64,000 nucleotides of DNA, from positions 112,780,246-112,844,245 of the forward strand of contig CM056742.1 in NCBI GenBank assembly GCA_029851415.1, written 5' to 3'. The notes under the pieces are model-generated. The model was given only the letters and a program-made list of their open reading frames with translations, ran no database searches and was not told the DNA's origin. Below are positions 32,541 to 45,761 of the stretch, piece after piece. Source of the DNA: Eretmocerus hayati (lineage: Eukaryota; Arthropoda; Insecta; Hymenoptera; Aphelinidae). A program made the translations under genes and the position numbers. The first letter of the stretch is position 1, and each line of letters starts with the position of its first letter.

Positions 32541-33826
32541 TTGATGTAGAATCCGAGTCCGAGATCAGCTTTTGCACGTAGACATCAGGTATTTCTTCTA
32601 AATCGCGAAATACTGAGTTCCTGAATGACTGCGTTTCTAGCGTCTTTGCTGATTCGGTTAACACCTGATTTTGAGGGTGCAACCTTGTAGCGGGCTTTAA
32701 ACGTACTCAAACTCTGATTTCTCACGTATTATGACCTGCTGAACAGGATGGCAGTGGTTTGAGCGGGTGAACATGCGTTCGAAACGATGGCCAAGCTGAT
32801 ATTTTTGAGATGCTATCAAAAGAGTTTCGACAATTCCTCAATAAATCTCAAAGTGCTCACGTAATTGTTCAGAAATATTCTTTCCAACCTCACAAGGGCA
32901 CATTCTTTTTGTACTCATACATACAGTAAGAGGAAGATATCTGAAACCGTCTAGAAGGAGATGAGTGGAATATACATGTATCATTCCAAAATGCAACTTT
33001 TGATCCATTCTTAATGTAATTCAAATGCCAAGTCCAATTTGTAGTCTTCTAGTCTCGTGTGATTCTGAATTCACATAGATAGCCTTCTGCAACCAGCCCA
33101 CGATGGCACATCTGATGCTGAATGTTCTTATTCATTTGCCTCTAGAATGGAATCATTGGAGTGCCTACATGAGCTTAGGGTGAGAAACGATGTAGCTAGG
33201 TTGATTACATCTCCACGGTATGTTAAAGTATGTTCCGTGACTCAAACCTTGTATAGGTCTCCGGGACTTCTGATACCGTATCCTAGCAATAAAATGATAT
33301 TGTAATAGTCGTTTGAGTGGCTTCCAGGGACAAATATTCGAGTTTTGATTCAATAGCCGAAGGTTTCTTTTCGGAATAACACACGTATATTCGACTTATC
33401 TTGGCGATTGCGAGTATTTTTCCCTTACAATTTGTACAAATCCGGAAACAATGCGCTCTTGTGAGATTGGAAGGGATGTTCCTGATCAATTTCATGAGCA
33501 CATGGAGACTCATTGTAAAATTGTCCGAACACTCTTGATAGCAACTCAAACAATCAGCTTGCCCTTCGTTTCAAACGCATTCTAGCCTCCTGAAACGACT
33601 TTTATCGTGTTTAGTAGATCGAAATACGTGAAAACCCGTAGTTTGGGTACGCTCTAAGCCCGCTCCAAGGTTGCACCATCAGAATCAGGTGTTTACAAAC
33701 TCAGCAAAAACGCTGGAAACGCAATCATTCAGGAGCTCAGTATTTTGCGATTTAGAAAAAATACCTGATGTCTACGTGCAAAATTGATCTCGGATTCGGA
33801 TTCTACATCAAAAAATACACGAAATA
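32524..33826. mobile_element. 1.3-kb element with ~200-bp inverted ends
   Basis: Left end TTTTGTGTGTATTCTTTGAT opposes right end ATCAAAAAATACACGAAA; CAGCTTTTGCACGTAGACATC opposes its complement near 33770. It sits at the inner edge of the long left arm. Confidence 0.65.
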
Positions 33827-33988
33827 GGCTGCTAAAAGAGATTAGCAGAATGCTTTCTCAAATCACATAAATGAAATCAACAATTCATCTATCGATTATC
33901 TGAAATTTGAAATATTATAATTTTTCATTATTTGATGAAAACAATTTTATACGTTTATTCAAATTTGATTATAAAATCCATTCGCCTA

Positions 33989-34773
33989 CAGTACCGTTCA
34001 AAAGTTCTCTATGGGTCATCCCTCGAGTACCCTGACTTGCAACAGCAATAACTCAAATTCTATGCGTTGTACGAAAATTTACAAAAAAACATCTCAAAAA
34101 GCAGAAGAAATACTAACCTTCACTGAGTTTGGATAATTTTCATCGAATATTCCTGAAGGTCCTATGCGCTGATGAAAAAATAGAAAATCTAGAAACTTTT
34201 TACTCCCATTGAGACACCTGCAGTTTTAATGCGAATGAGATACGGCAATTCTGGAAAAACCATCTTGTAGAGTGGAAAAAATGCTGTGTGGAGCTATTTT
34301 TCAATTTTTTTCCACGTCCCGTGCATGCAGACGCGCGAGGTGTGCAAATTCCCTAAATCATGGTTTTTCGTTGTTTTCTGCGCCGTTTCCGGCGATGAAC
34401 AGTCATTTTGGGTATCTAGACAGCTCGTACGTTGTCACTCGCGGTACATAGAAAATAATCAAGAAATGGCTCCACATAGCATTTTTTTCGCTCTACAAGA
34501 TGCTTCTTTCAGAATTGCCGTATCTTTATTCCCATGAAAACTGCAGGTGTCTCAATGGAAGTGAAAAATATTAAGATTTCCTATTTTTCCATCAGTGTAG
34601 GAGCCTCAAAAATATTCGATAATAACCATCCAAACCCGGTGAAAGTTAGTGATTCCTCTCTTCTTTGAGATGCTTTTCTGGACATTTTCGTACAATGCAT
34701 AAAATTCAACTCATCGCTCCTGCAAGTCAGGGTACTCGAGGGATCACCCATCGAGAACTTTTGAACGGTACTG
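33989..34773. mobile_element. Tc1/mariner-tipped palindrome, 785 bp, TA duplication
   Basis: Ends CAGTACCGTTCAAAAGTTCT and its complement, each flanked by TA (33987-33988, 34774-34775), as in Tc1/mariner insertions. Arms run almost to the centre; there is no transposase. Confidence 0.85.
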
Positions 34774-34840
34774 TATACTTTTCTACTGTATACTTAAATA
34801 ATATCAAATATGAATATATTAATAACCCTAAAATAATACC

Positions 34841-36545
34841 CGAGAAGAATTTCTTGAAAAAAAATTCGGGAAAAAAGAAATAATATTACTTCATAGGTAA
34901 CACGAAAACTCAAAAACGCTCTGATAGATTATTCTTGAACTCTGTGGGTGGATTACAAAGACTCTTACGTTAAGGCCAGTGAATTTTGAGCATTATTCGA
35001 TGAGTATTTTTTGACTAATAAACTTTTCCATGACCAATTTTCAATTCTTTTGAAAGAGCAAAATTAAAAATGATTTGGAATTCCTAGTCCTACTTGGAAA
35101 AATTTTCAGAGACTTGATTCTGATGTTTTTTGAGGTGCTTAACTCGATTAGTTAATACGGAATTTTGTTCAAATGTTATCATCATGGTCTCAGAGACCAG
35201 TGTAAAAAGGAGTACAGGGAAGCTAGAATAAAGTGGGGAGAATTCAAAATTGGGTATTAACTAATCGATTCAGCGTCTCAAAAAACCTTTATACCAAACC
35301 ACTAATATTTTTCAAGGCAGGAGAAAATTTTATGAATAGTTTTTAAGATATAGAACAATGGCAATTTTTCAGAAAAAATTTGATAACTCAGGGAGTATTG
35401 GTTAGGGAGTGCCAGAATTGTAGCGTTCCCATCTACGTATGCTACCAAATATGTGTGCAAAGTTTCAAGGGGATTGGTGGAAACATTGAGGAGTTGTGCT
35501 GAGACATAGAAAACGAAATACATGCTCACATACACACAGACACGGTCAGAAGGCTCGAAAGATGGGATGATAGCAATTTTCCAAGGCGTTATCAAAGAAA
35601 ACTGCCACCTACAGTCGATAGATCTAGGGGAAACGAAGAGCACAGTACAATTTCCATGTATCCAAGAGCTCTATTAGACGAGAAAAAAATCTTTCGTAAA
35701 AAAAATTCGAGGAAAAACGGAATAATATGGCTTCATAGGTAACACGAAAACTCAAAAACGCCTGGATAGATTATCCCTAAACTCCGTGGGTGGATCACAG
35801 AGACTCTTACGCTGAGGCCAGTGAATTTTGAGCATTCTTCGATGAGTATTTTTTGACTTATAAACTTTTTTATGACAAATTTTCAATTTTTATTGGAGAA
35901 GCATATTTTGAAAATCTTCTGGAATTCCTAGTCCTACTTGAAGAAATTTTCAAAGACGTAATTTTGATGTTTTTTTGAAGTGCTGAATCGATTGGTTGAT
36001 ACGAAATTTTGTTAAAATGTCATTGTCATGGTCTTAGAGATGAATGAAAAAGGAGTGCAGGGAAGCTAGAATAAAATGGGAAGATATCAAAATTGTGTAT
36101 TAACCAATCGATTCAGTACCTCAAAAAACCTTAATATAGAACGAATCATATTTCTCGAAGTCGGAGGAGAATTTAGGAATAGTTTTTAAGATATGGAAAA
36201 ATGAGAAATTTTCAGGAAAAATTTTATAATTCAGGGGATAATGGTGGGGGGGGGGTGTGCTAAAATTGTAGCGTTCCCATCTATGTATGCTACCAAATAT
36301 GTGTGCAAAATTTGAAGCGGATTGGTGAATACACTAAGGAGTTACGCTGTGACATAGAAAACAAAATACATATACACATACACACAGACACGGTCAAAGG
36401 GCTCGAAAGATGGGGTGATAGTAATTTTCCAAGGCATTATCAAGGGAAACTGTTACCTACAGTCGATAGATCCAGGGAAAACGAAGAGGAAAGTACAATT
36501 CCTACGTATCCAAGAGCTTGATTGGAGGGGAAAAACATTTTTCGA
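34841..36545. repeat. ~840-bp direct tandem duplication with internal inverted repeat
   Basis: Unit 1 (34841-35678) and unit 2 (35679-36527) share GGTAACACGAAAACTCAAAA, CAGTGAATTTTGAGCATT and AGACACGGTCA in the same order, followed by a third partial start. Within each unit, TCGATTAGTTAATACG opposes TATTAACTAATCGATT. Confidence 0.75.
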
Positions 36546-36599
36546 AAAAAAAAATCGAAAAAAATCAACCACCATCAAATGAAAGCTTTTTCTCTTGAG

Positions 36600-37700
36600 A
36601 AAGCAAAAATCATTGTTTGGTCATTGCGCTACTTCTGACCCAAAATTTTGGTGCCCAGTGTAGTAAGTGTCCCTCCGGAAACTAACAAATTTAGGGCTAT
36701 TCTTACGATCTTGCTACTCAAGTTATTGTTATGATGGCCAAACTCATCCTCAGCCCAATCTTTGTAAGATGGTTCTCGACGTAGAATTTGACGAGAAATC
36801 CGATGAGAATGTCGAATTTGTGGTAAAACAGGGCCTAAAGCTCGAAAATTGAGGTTTCCTGAAAGAAACTACTCTTTTGAGGTTATGATCAGCTTTAACG
36901 GATATGGAAGTATTTTTCCCGTAAAATGCAGCTTCTTCCACGTCGAAATGTGTGTCTTGGGTGATTTTTTTCATCGGTTTCTTTACCGATAAGAGAACAA
37001 TCAAGAAGTTGGAGAATCGAACTTCAAGAACGAAAATAGGGCCCCAAGTTCCCCCGAACGGTTTTCGGGGCCTCATCACAGCAACACATGTGCTTTCCAT
37101 CTCATTCATCATATACAATATGTACCTAGAAATACAGAAAAATCCTTGACCCTCAACACAAGAGCTGGCGATATCAACAAGAATGACTCTTGTGTACTTG
37201 TGATTTCAATCACCGTAACTCCATGTATAAAAATAAAACATCTCTTCTTGGACTGGCTTGGTGGATTTTATGAATTCTTTTGGCTCATGTTCGAATATTG
37301 GCACATTTTGTTCTTCTCGACAAGTCATTGCGCGGAAATATTATTCATTTTCGTCGAAATGACGAGTTTTTGCAGTTAGAACTAAAAATCGTAATTCTCC
37401 TCGCATTTGAAAAACCGAGCAGCTCCGATTATGGGGTGAACGGGACTTTTTTCGTTTTGATTTGTAGAAAAACGCCACGTGCACCGATTTGTTCGGCATA
37501 TTTGTTTGATAATCTGACGCTTCTCGCCTACCGTGTTAGAACTCCTAATTTCTATTCTGATCAAAATCATTCTGATAGGTGTCACGAGTTATTGTGAAAG
37601 CCATCATACAAATAATCAAGTTTCGAAAAAGTTTGATAGAAATTTCATGACGCTTCAAACAAGTTCTTCTTCTCATACGAATCGTCTCTCATCAAGAACC
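36600..37700. repeat. right arm of the ~6.3-kb long inverted repeat
   Basis: Reverse complement of 31400-32540, from ATCATTGTTTGGTCATTGCG outward. Frames here are reflections of frames in the other arm. Confidence 0.85.
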
Positions 37701-37719
37701 ATCTCTCTCCTGTGAAGTT

Positions 37720-38430
37720 GTTGCTCATCAATGGAGATCAAGAACGTCCCTGTAAGCGAGATGTTCACTTTTTTATATATTCATGATTATAAATAATACT
37801 AATATATAAAAATCGTGTTGATTGCATTTGAGAAAATTCAATCGATCAAATGCAACATGGAATAGAAAAGAATCTGAATCGACAAATTTCCCAGTATAAC
37901 CTTTCTCAATGTCAAAATTCGCATTCTCATTACAATATTAAAATTCTCGATTCGAAAGCAAAAATCCCGATTCCAGCGATATACTAACTACAAGCACACA
38001 TTGAATCATACCGGAAATCTCATACGATCCATTGTATTCTTGCATTCAGTATATACCGCTGGAATCACGATTTAGTCCATGAGATTCAGTGAAAAATTGA
38101 TGAAGATATCAGGTGTATGATTCCACATGAAATGGCAAATACGATAGTGTATGAGGTTGCACAACCGATAGCGTATGGGATTATATATGCGGTCGAATGT
38201 AACACCGATGGAGCAATCACGTATGCTCCGCATACCTGACACTATATCGAAATGTGATCGATCGCACGATGAATCACTTTTCTTATTGTCATCACTAATA
38301 CCAGAATAAACTGTGAACTCGTTGAATGAATCTTGGGACAATCCATGAATCAATGTGAACGAGATATTCTTAACAAATCATATTGCTGTGGCTAGTAGTA
38401 TGTGAAGTGTAGTATGTGTATGCTCACACA
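37720..38430. other. intergenic, nothing recognised
   Basis: AT-rich, with repeated words of the type GTATGxGATTxTA but no element I can define. Confidence 0.4.
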
Positions 38431-38431
38431 C

Positions 38432-38605
38432 ACACTGTTGATGTGTTGATGCAGGCTCGGGGCTCTCCTTGCTCCCACTCTTTCCATCAGTTTACTGTAG
38501 CTCAGTGACGAGTAAACATATGTCTACCTGACTATACATTTTGTGCATAAGGTTGAAATAACAAAGAGCTCGAACAAATCATTAGCCTAGTCTGTGGATA
38601 CTGCA
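38432..38605 (+). mobile_element. putative 5' LTR of a Ty3/gypsy-type element
   Basis: A candidate LTR from TGTTGATGTG to CTGCA sits two bases before a primer-binding-site-like TGGCGACGAGGAT (38608-38620), familiar from Mag-type Ty3 elements. The 3' LTR is absent, so the left boundary is unconfirmed. Confidence 0.45.
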
Positions 38606-38668
38606 AATGGCGACGAGGATAAAAGTATAAATTGTTGTGGAAATTAACACAGTGCACGGATAGGTAAC

Positions 38669-39690
38669 ATGCATTGGGACGAAATTAAAGTTAATATCCG
38701 GAAAGGACAAGCTTTTTGGATTCAAGATCATCCAAAAGTTGAGCTACAAGAAATTTGTCAGAAATTTGAAATCATTTTTGAAGAATGAGATACTGTAGAA
38801 ATATTGAGAGCAAAACTCAGAGCTCACGTGGAAGAAAATAAAGAAGAAGAATCGGCAAACAGTGAGAAAGTTCTAGTGAGTGAAAAAGTTGTGGTGGAAA
38901 TGTTTTCGATGGATATACAGCCATTTAAGGAGGGAAATAAGTGGAGCGCTTCCGCAAGCCAGCTGAGCGCATTCATAGTTTTGAATGATATAAGGAATTA
39001 GAAAAAAGCGCCGTTGTAACTAACACGACTCTCGCCTGGAGTTTTTGCAGGAGTCAAAGCTGCATGTGGACCAGAGGACATTCTTCAAGTATCGTACGAC
39101 GATTTGGTAAAGAAACTTGCTGAGCTCTACGAACCGGAAACGAACGAATGTTTGCAACGAATTGCACTCAGAGGAAGGAAACAACAAACAAGTGAATCAA
39201 TTCAGGATTACATCCTGGAACTAAAACGATTGGCTTAACAGTGTAAATTTGAAAAATCTGAGTTGGACGATAATATCAAGGAGCAGCTCATCGATGGAGT
39301 TAGAAGTGACATTATGAAATACGAACTTTTGAAAGAATCGAGCCAGCCGTTGGGGAATTCATTAAACTTGCAAAGACGGTGGGGATGGCAAATAAAAAAA
39401 ACTGTCGACACAAATAAGCCGAGCTCTTCATCAACACATCCAGCTCCAACGGAATTTCACAGAGCAGCATCCATTTCGTCAACAACAAGCGGGATGGAAT
39501 GAGAATAGAAGAGCAACAACAACATCGAGAGCAGCAGTAACAACTTCGAATCGGCAAGGCGCTGGAAACTCCAAGCAGTGTTATTGTTATGGCAAATACA
39601 ATCATGAAAGAGCCCAGTGTACACTAAGATTTAAATTTTGCAGTGTATGCGGTCAGAAGGGTCATATATTCAACATGTGTTCTTCCAATA
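38669..39690 (+). pseudogene. Ty3/gypsy-type Gag, broken
   Basis: Starts MHWDEIKVNIRKGQAFWIQ. After stops and shifts it continues with KLAELYEPETNECLQRIAL, QTSESIQDYILELKRLA and ELDDNIKEQLIDGVRSD, typical of the Gag capsid region. It ends with two nucleocapsid knuckles: CYCYGKYNHERAQC (spacing of the first two cysteines altered) and an intact CSVCGQKGHIFNMC (near 39640-39683). Gag would package element RNA. Stops at 38788, 39000 and 39238 make this copy inactive. Confidence 0.75.
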
Positions 39691-40757
39691 AGAGTATCTC
39701 AGTGAAAAAAATTGACGAATGTGACACTGAGTTCTCGAATGATTGTAATGATAATAAAATTGAAATGCATGATTTTGAAACAGATGATGATCGATTTGTA
39801 GATGATATTTTCATGATGAGAGATGAAGATGTTGATAGAATTCCCTCCGTTGATTACGTGTCACTACAGTTATTGGAAATCGAATTGAATGGAATAATTG
39901 TAAATATGGAGGTGGATTCAGGAGCATGTGTGTCAGCTATTTCGTATGATCTCTATAAAAAATACTTTAGCGAGAGTAAAGTGAATGAACTAGGTAAAGT
40001 ATTGCGTGCGTATGATGGAAAATGATAGAAACGATCGGATACCTGATGATGAATATGAAGTGGAACGGAAAGTCTTTTAACGATAAAATTTTGATTGTTA
40101 AGAATGGCAGTGACCCCATCATTGGTAGGAAATGGTTAGTTGAATTAGGGCTGTGGCCACTAAATTTTGCAACGTCTTCTATGAATGAACAAATGAAACA
40201 CGTAACTCTTGAAAACACCCAAATGGAATTAGTCAAATCAAAAAACGAATTTGAATCGCTGTTTGAGCCAGGCTTCGGCCTTTTCAATAAAGGGTGCGTT
40301 GAACTAAAGTTGGAACCGAAAGCCATTCCCAAATTTATGCAACCATACAAGGTCCCTTTTTCATTGAAGCCCAAAGTTGAATCTGAATTGAAATGATTTC
40401 GAAGAAATGGTACACTTGAACCTGTGGAATTCAGTGAGTGGGGGACTCTTGTAATACTCATAACGAAATCAGACCGCACGATTCGATTGGTTGGAAATTT
40501 CAAAGTTACGGCCAATCCTTTCTTGATAATCGATCATTTTCCACTTGCTCAGTCTGAAGAAATATTTGTCATTTTAGCTGGAGGGAAAAAGTTTAGTATC
40601 ATTGACCTTTCGGGAGCATTTTCACAAATTCCCCCTTGATAGTGAGTCACGAAAAATCATGGTACTTCCAACTCATCTCGGATTGTTCAAATGTCTTCGA
40701 ATGTTTGATGGTATTAATACAGGACCTGGATCTTTTTTTCACCTCAAAAAAGTGAGG
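39690..40757 (+). pseudogene. Ty3/gypsy-type Pol: protease and N-terminal reverse transcriptase, truncated
   Basis: Protease around MEVDSGACVSAISYDLYKKY (39907-39966), with the active-site DSGA. A frame break follows, then the linker (IVKNGSDPIIGRKWLVELG) and reverse-transcriptase start (PYKVPFSLKPKVESELK), then SEWGTLVILITKSDRTIRL, IDHFPLAQSEEIFVILAGGK and FSIIDLSGAFSQIPP, where LDLxxAF is usual. The sequence stops near 40757 at GLFKCLRMFDG; the YxDD region, RNase H, integrase and 3' LTR are missing. Confidence 0.8.
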
Positions 40758-40815
40758 ATGCTGTCAGATATGAACTAAGCGATCTCCCAAATCCAGTTAG
40801 TCAGCCGCTTTAATA

Positions 40816-41710
40816 CAGTGCCGGTCAATAGTTTCAGGTCACGCAAATTTTTTTTTTCCCAATTCAGTGAACAGAACTACTAGGCTCCAACTCACCCAGG
40901 AAGGACTTAATAAGAACTCATTTCAAAGGTTTTCTCACGTGCATTAAGATGGCATTATTCATTTTCATCAGTACAAATCTGAAACTTCTCAATTTGAGCT
41001 TGAAAAAGTGTGAATTTCGATGATATTTGGAAAAATCTCCTGGCTCTGGCAGCTCGAAGATACGGGAATATTCTGGAATGGATCTTGAGGGACTCAGAAG
41101 TACAAGTCTAGAGTTTCATAATCAGTTTTTCAGAATCTACATATGTTACTTCTACTCCAAGCTATGACATTCTCTCTGAGGAGAGTTTTCCCGGAAAAGC
41201 GTAGCATACTACTGAAAAATGACGAAGAAATCCACTCTTGGGGCATATTACAAGGGTTTCCCATTCTCTTGATCCTGATATAGAAGGCAGATATGAGAAC
41301 CAGCGATTACATTCCCCTTATGATGCGTTCGTCTGTCTTCCCCGAATCCAGGTGTTAGTTTTTGCAAAAAATCTTCCTTCGCAGAAAATGTCATAGCTCG
41401 GAGTAGAAGTAACGTAGATTAATTCCAGAAAACGGCTTTTAAAGCTCTGAATTTGTACCCTTAGAATCTTTCCCACTCATTCCTGAATGTCCCTGTACCT
41501 TTGAGTTGCTGGAGCCAGGAGATTCTTCCAAATATCATCAAAATTCGCACTTTTTCAAGCACGAATGGGGGGGGGGGATCCAGATTTGTACTGATAAAAA
41601 TGAATAATGCCACTTCGAAATAAGTAGCAAGACCCTTAGAATGAATCCTGGTGAAGTCCTTCTTGGTCGAGTTAGAGCTTAGTAGTTCCATTAACAAAAA
41701 TCTGGGGGAA
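40816..41710. mobile_element. degenerate Tc1-type palindrome
   Basis: Left tip CAGTGCCGGTCAATAGTTTC is Tc1/mariner-like. Arms oppose each other: GGCATTATTCATTTTCATCA against its complement near 41600, and GACATTCTCTCTGAGGAG against CGCAGAAAATGTC. The right tip has decayed. A G10 run (41566-41576) interrupts one arm. Confidence 0.6.
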
Positions 41711-42125
41711 AATTCTCCATTTCATACACACTTGAAAAATGGTTTCCGAGTGCATCAAAAAGATTAATCCTATAATGACCTGTACTTGAAATCCGAATAC
41801 CGGGATCTCGTCCTCGTAAGAATTCAAGTGGTGGAATAAAACCTCATCTCGATCTAACCTTGAATAACAATTGACAACGTTTTTCATTGTATCTAACAGT
41901 GTTGAGATTATCTGTCTCGTTTTTTAATAGACAAAATACTCTCCCCGGGCAAATTCATGACTTCCCATGTGAATTGAATCTCAGTAGGCCTGTGAGTGAA
42001 CCATTATTGTTGACAAGTAGCAATACAATCAGCCCAAAGAGCATATAAAAAATCACAGGAGAGTTCATCCACAGAATTTTTCCATCTAGATTCTATGGAA
42101 AGTCGCTATAGTAGATTCTATGGAA

Positions 42126-42296
42126 TTAGGCTCGAATTCGTAGTCGTAATACGGAGTTCGGATGAGCTGATCCAAGGTGCCACAATCGCCTATCTTGATA
42201 GATGACCAAACTCGCCGCACCGATTGTGGCGCCTCGGATTGGCTTGTCCGGACTCTGGATTCTTTATTCGGATTCCGTTTATGAATTCGAGCCTAA
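42126..42296. mobile_element. 171-bp palindromic MITE
   Basis: TTAGGCTCGAATTCGTAGTC opposes GAATTCGAGCCTAA; inside, AAGGTGCCACAATCG opposes CGATTGTGGCGCCT. Confidence 0.65.
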
Positions 42297-42309
42297 GATG
42301 TAAGGAGAA

Positions 42310-42970
42310 TCACGCGGATATCAGAACTGTATCCACGAGGTTGCTCATAACAATAATGATCTGACGTCTCGGTTTGATATCTCTCAATGCACGAGGAACG
42401 GAGAAAAGTTCATGAACATATATAACCGAATGCAAATGTTTTTATGAAGTGGTTACATCATACGTAAGCAGTGAACACTCCACAACTTCTCCTTCATAGA
42501 TCCTTGTTTAGTTTTTTCCATGATCGGAGGGTCATAAATACGGCTACATATTATCGTTGAAAGAAATAGGGGCAATATGGATGAAGGATGTAATGAGTCA
42601 TACATCCCACAGGTTTTTAGGCACGCCTCCTGGTCAGAATTGCGAGAATTCTGGAAATGATTCCTTGTGAAGAAGTTGTGAAAAGCAGGGCCTTTCGAGA
42701 ATATTGTACTGACACCGCAAGACGATCCGTCGAGTTTTACGACTAGTATTTTATTCTTACAACCTTGCATCTGATATTGATTCCCGGATACCTCTTTCTG
42801 AGGAAGTTGGATCCAGCAATGGGCTTGTACTCAGAAGAGCCCTTCAAGAGCAGCCATAAAGTTCTATAATCCTAAAGAAACCACAGGGCGAGAAGATGCG
42901 ACAGGTGAAAGACCTTGTATACAACGATGACAGCATTGTCAACCGTCACGATTGAGGAGGTTCGATAATA
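42310..42970. other. no supported feature
   Basis: Lies just upstream of the interrupted gene and may hold its 5' end or promoter. I see no clear exon. Confidence 0.3.
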
Positions 42971-43025
42971 TTTGACTTCTTCGCCGAGAGAGCTAGGGCT
43001 CATTGATTTCATAGTTAGAGAGACC

Positions 43026-43147
43026 ATGAATCGTCTGCCGTTAAAAGAGTTATGGGTTAACGGGATTCTTTCAAGAACGACTCATTTGGAAATTGGATCT
43101 CTAACACCCGTCTTACGGGCATATAAACTTTCCTCACGGGAAGTGAC
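43026..43147 (+). pseudogene. 5' part of an unrecognised gene interrupted by the BEL/Pao element
   Basis: From ATG at 43026 the frame reads MNRLPLKELWVNGILSRTTH on to KLSSREV and reaches the element in the middle of a codon. The same frame resumes exactly after the second copy of the target duplication GTGAC (50534-50538). In-frame codons continue upstream of the ATG (LTSSPRELGLIDFIVRET) to a stop at 42966, so an earlier exon is possible. No family recognised; the gene could be host or from another mobile element. Confidence 0.6.
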
Positions 43148-43492
43148 TGTTCAGAATTCAATGTATATAATATATTGAATATTTATCCAAATATTGAGAC
43201 GTGTACGGCATTCTTTGCATTTCGAACGATACTGAACATTGTACGCGTTCTCATTTTATTTTTCAGTTGCCCCGCAAGAAAATCACCAACTACGGCCCTG
43301 CGCGGCGTAGTATACGTGATGGGCTTTCTCTCTGCCAAAGTCTCTTCCTTGGATGCCGCCGAGCCGTGCACATCTCCTCGCAATGTAGCACTCACGCTGA
43401 GTGAATCCAAGAATTTTTCATGTCTCATTAAATCAGTAAAATTGAGACCTCTGATTTTTTTATTTCACTCCCCGCTATCCGAACTTTGAACA
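43148..43492 (+). repeat. 5' LTR of the BEL/Pao element
   Basis: 345 bp; differs from the 3' LTR by scattered substitutions and small indels (for example AATATATTGAAT against AATATCGAAT), so the insertion is not very recent. Confidence 0.92.
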
Positions 43493-44573
43493 TTTGGTCC
43501 TATCGAGCCGGATACGCAACGTGAAGAGTGAATACAGTTATACATTGATTGTGCAGTGCTCGCTCGCGTGTGCTCCAAAATATCGTGGCACGCCATCTAA
43601 GCTCACGCTCTCGTCATGTGAATTTTAGTGACGCCGAGCTGAGCATGAGAAATTATCACCTCTGTTACGCGAGTGCACATAAAATGTGAGTGACTCAAAT
43701 TTTTGGTGATGCGCTCACGTTCGGCTTTAACCAGACAATTTTATCGGTGAGCTCAGGACGCATCGCTAGTTGAGACTCCGGAGCACGTGCAACGCGGCGA
43801 TGTTGCAGCACTCACCAGCAAGCCGTCAACTCCATGTAGTGGTGTTTTCGCATATGGGCAGCAGCGTAACCCAAGCACGCCACACTCGCGTCAATTAGGA
43901 GTCGCGGCACTTAGATATCGTCCACGAGGCCAGGCAGTGGGGCATCATCGTGATCTACCTTATCGACTCAGCCGTTCGCCACGCCAGCGTGCTTCGCAAA
44001 GTAGCCGCACCTGAATGGTGCCACTGATATCTCTCCTTGCGAGCAAACCTGTCGTCAGCTGTCAGTGCGTCGTAGCATCGTGCACAGCAGTCATCGTTTC
44101 GAGCTGACGTTACATCGCATCGACAGCTGAACGTTTTGGATCGGTCAAGTAAGATCGATCTTATTTCTTATTCTTGTTCTGAAACCCATGAGTACTTATC
44201 GTGAGCGACATTCGCCCCCGCATACAGCAGCTCATGTATGAATGTTGTATACTCGCTTGAGTTACATATGTTCATTCCAGTGTTGCTTTTCAGAGCTGAC
44301 CCAGCTCACTCAACTTAACGTTGTTGTATCTGAAAATTCACTCAAACTCGGGATTCGTTTTACTTTGCTCCTGATATTTTAGTGCGCAAAATCACTTTTT
44401 GTCAGCACACCACGTGCTATTTTCTTTAGGCAAATAGTAACTCAACAGAATTCCACGGTGTTTGTTGGATTCAACCAATTTTTCCGGTACTTCCATACCT
44501 CATCGCAGGTCATTCCGGTCACTTCAAATCTCTCAATGAAGTACACTCACCGTACTAACCTCATGATTCTCAC

Positions 44574-45761
44574 ATGTTCTGCAAATTTCTGAATCCCAAA
44601 AATGACGCTCTCTTAAAAAAGCACGAGACTGCTTTGAGCAAAGTCGAACATGCCTTTCCAAATTTAAAAAAGGAAAAGCAAACTGTAGGGGATGCCGAGT
44701 CACGCAGGGAAAAATTCGATGCGTATTGGCAAGAACCCCAATCAGTCGATGAAAAAATTCTTGCTCTCGAGGGTGCCGATCCTGAGCATGAATATTTCAC
44801 TGGGAAAAAATTCGATTTAGCCGAAGAGTCATATTTAGATGTCCGTGGGGGATTCAATGAATACATTCGAACTCATACGAGTAAAATCGTCTCTGCGGGA
44901 GATACAACCACTCAGTACTTGATGTTTGAATATCAAGCTGCGCACCTAGCTCCCATTGATATCCCTAAATTCAATGGAACTTCCAAGGACTGGCCTTATT
45001 CTTGTGATCTTTTCACTGCTACTGTAGTAAACGGTCATTTCAGCAATGCTGTCAAATTTTATCATCTGGGAACGCACTTAGCGGATGACGTCGAAGCGCT
45101 CATTCAAGGTATAACTCTTGATGAAGATAATTTTGAGACTGCTAGGGATGAAGTTGAATCTCTTCACGAGAATAAACGACGGATGGTGAACAACCATTTG
45201 AGAGAATTTTCCTCCGTTGAAAATCTCCAATCTGGATCAGCTGCTGAGCTGAGAGCTCTGATAAACGGTACCAACAATTCCTTGATTGTATTGAAAGCTT
45301 TAGGCAGACCAACAGACCAATGGGATGACCTCATTGTTTTTATTACTGCCAACCGTTTGGATGAAAAATCCCGTACTCGGTGGGAAACTTCTCTAGGAGA
45401 ATCTACCCACCCTCCAACTTTCGCTCAGATGAAAAATTTCTTCAAAACGCGACTAACCACGCTTGAATCTATTGGAAGCAGTCATCAGCTCTGCGTCTCT
45501 CCACTCACCTCAGATTCAAAGCAAAATAAGTCCATACAGAAAAATCAGAAAAATTCATCTACTCCGCAGAAGCCAGGACCTGAAATTTTGCATTCTGCAC
45601 AAACTCCTGCCGCTAGTAAGCCGAGAAAATGCGCAAGTTGCGAGCAAGATCATAGCTTGCAAAATTGCCCTCCGTTCAAGGCAATGAATACTGAGCAGAG
45701 GAAAGAGTTTGTCAGATCTAAAAAAACTCTATTTCAATTGTCTCGGACCTCATCAGTATAA
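44574..45761 (+). pseudogene. BEL/Pao Gag-like polyprotein start (DUF1759-type)
   Basis: A 395-codon frame, the longest in the window. It has an N-terminal helical region, then LAPIDIPKFNGTSKDWPYSC and VEALIQGITLDEDNFETA, the pattern of the DUF1759 capsid-like domain in BEL/Pao elements. Next come SLIVLKALGRPTDQWDDLIV, a Lys/Ser-rich linker and a knuckle CASCEQDHSLQNC near 45630. It ends by frameshift at 45761, while the overlapping next frame (from 45709) carries on. The long leader (43493-44573) has no supported frame. Confidence 0.85.
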
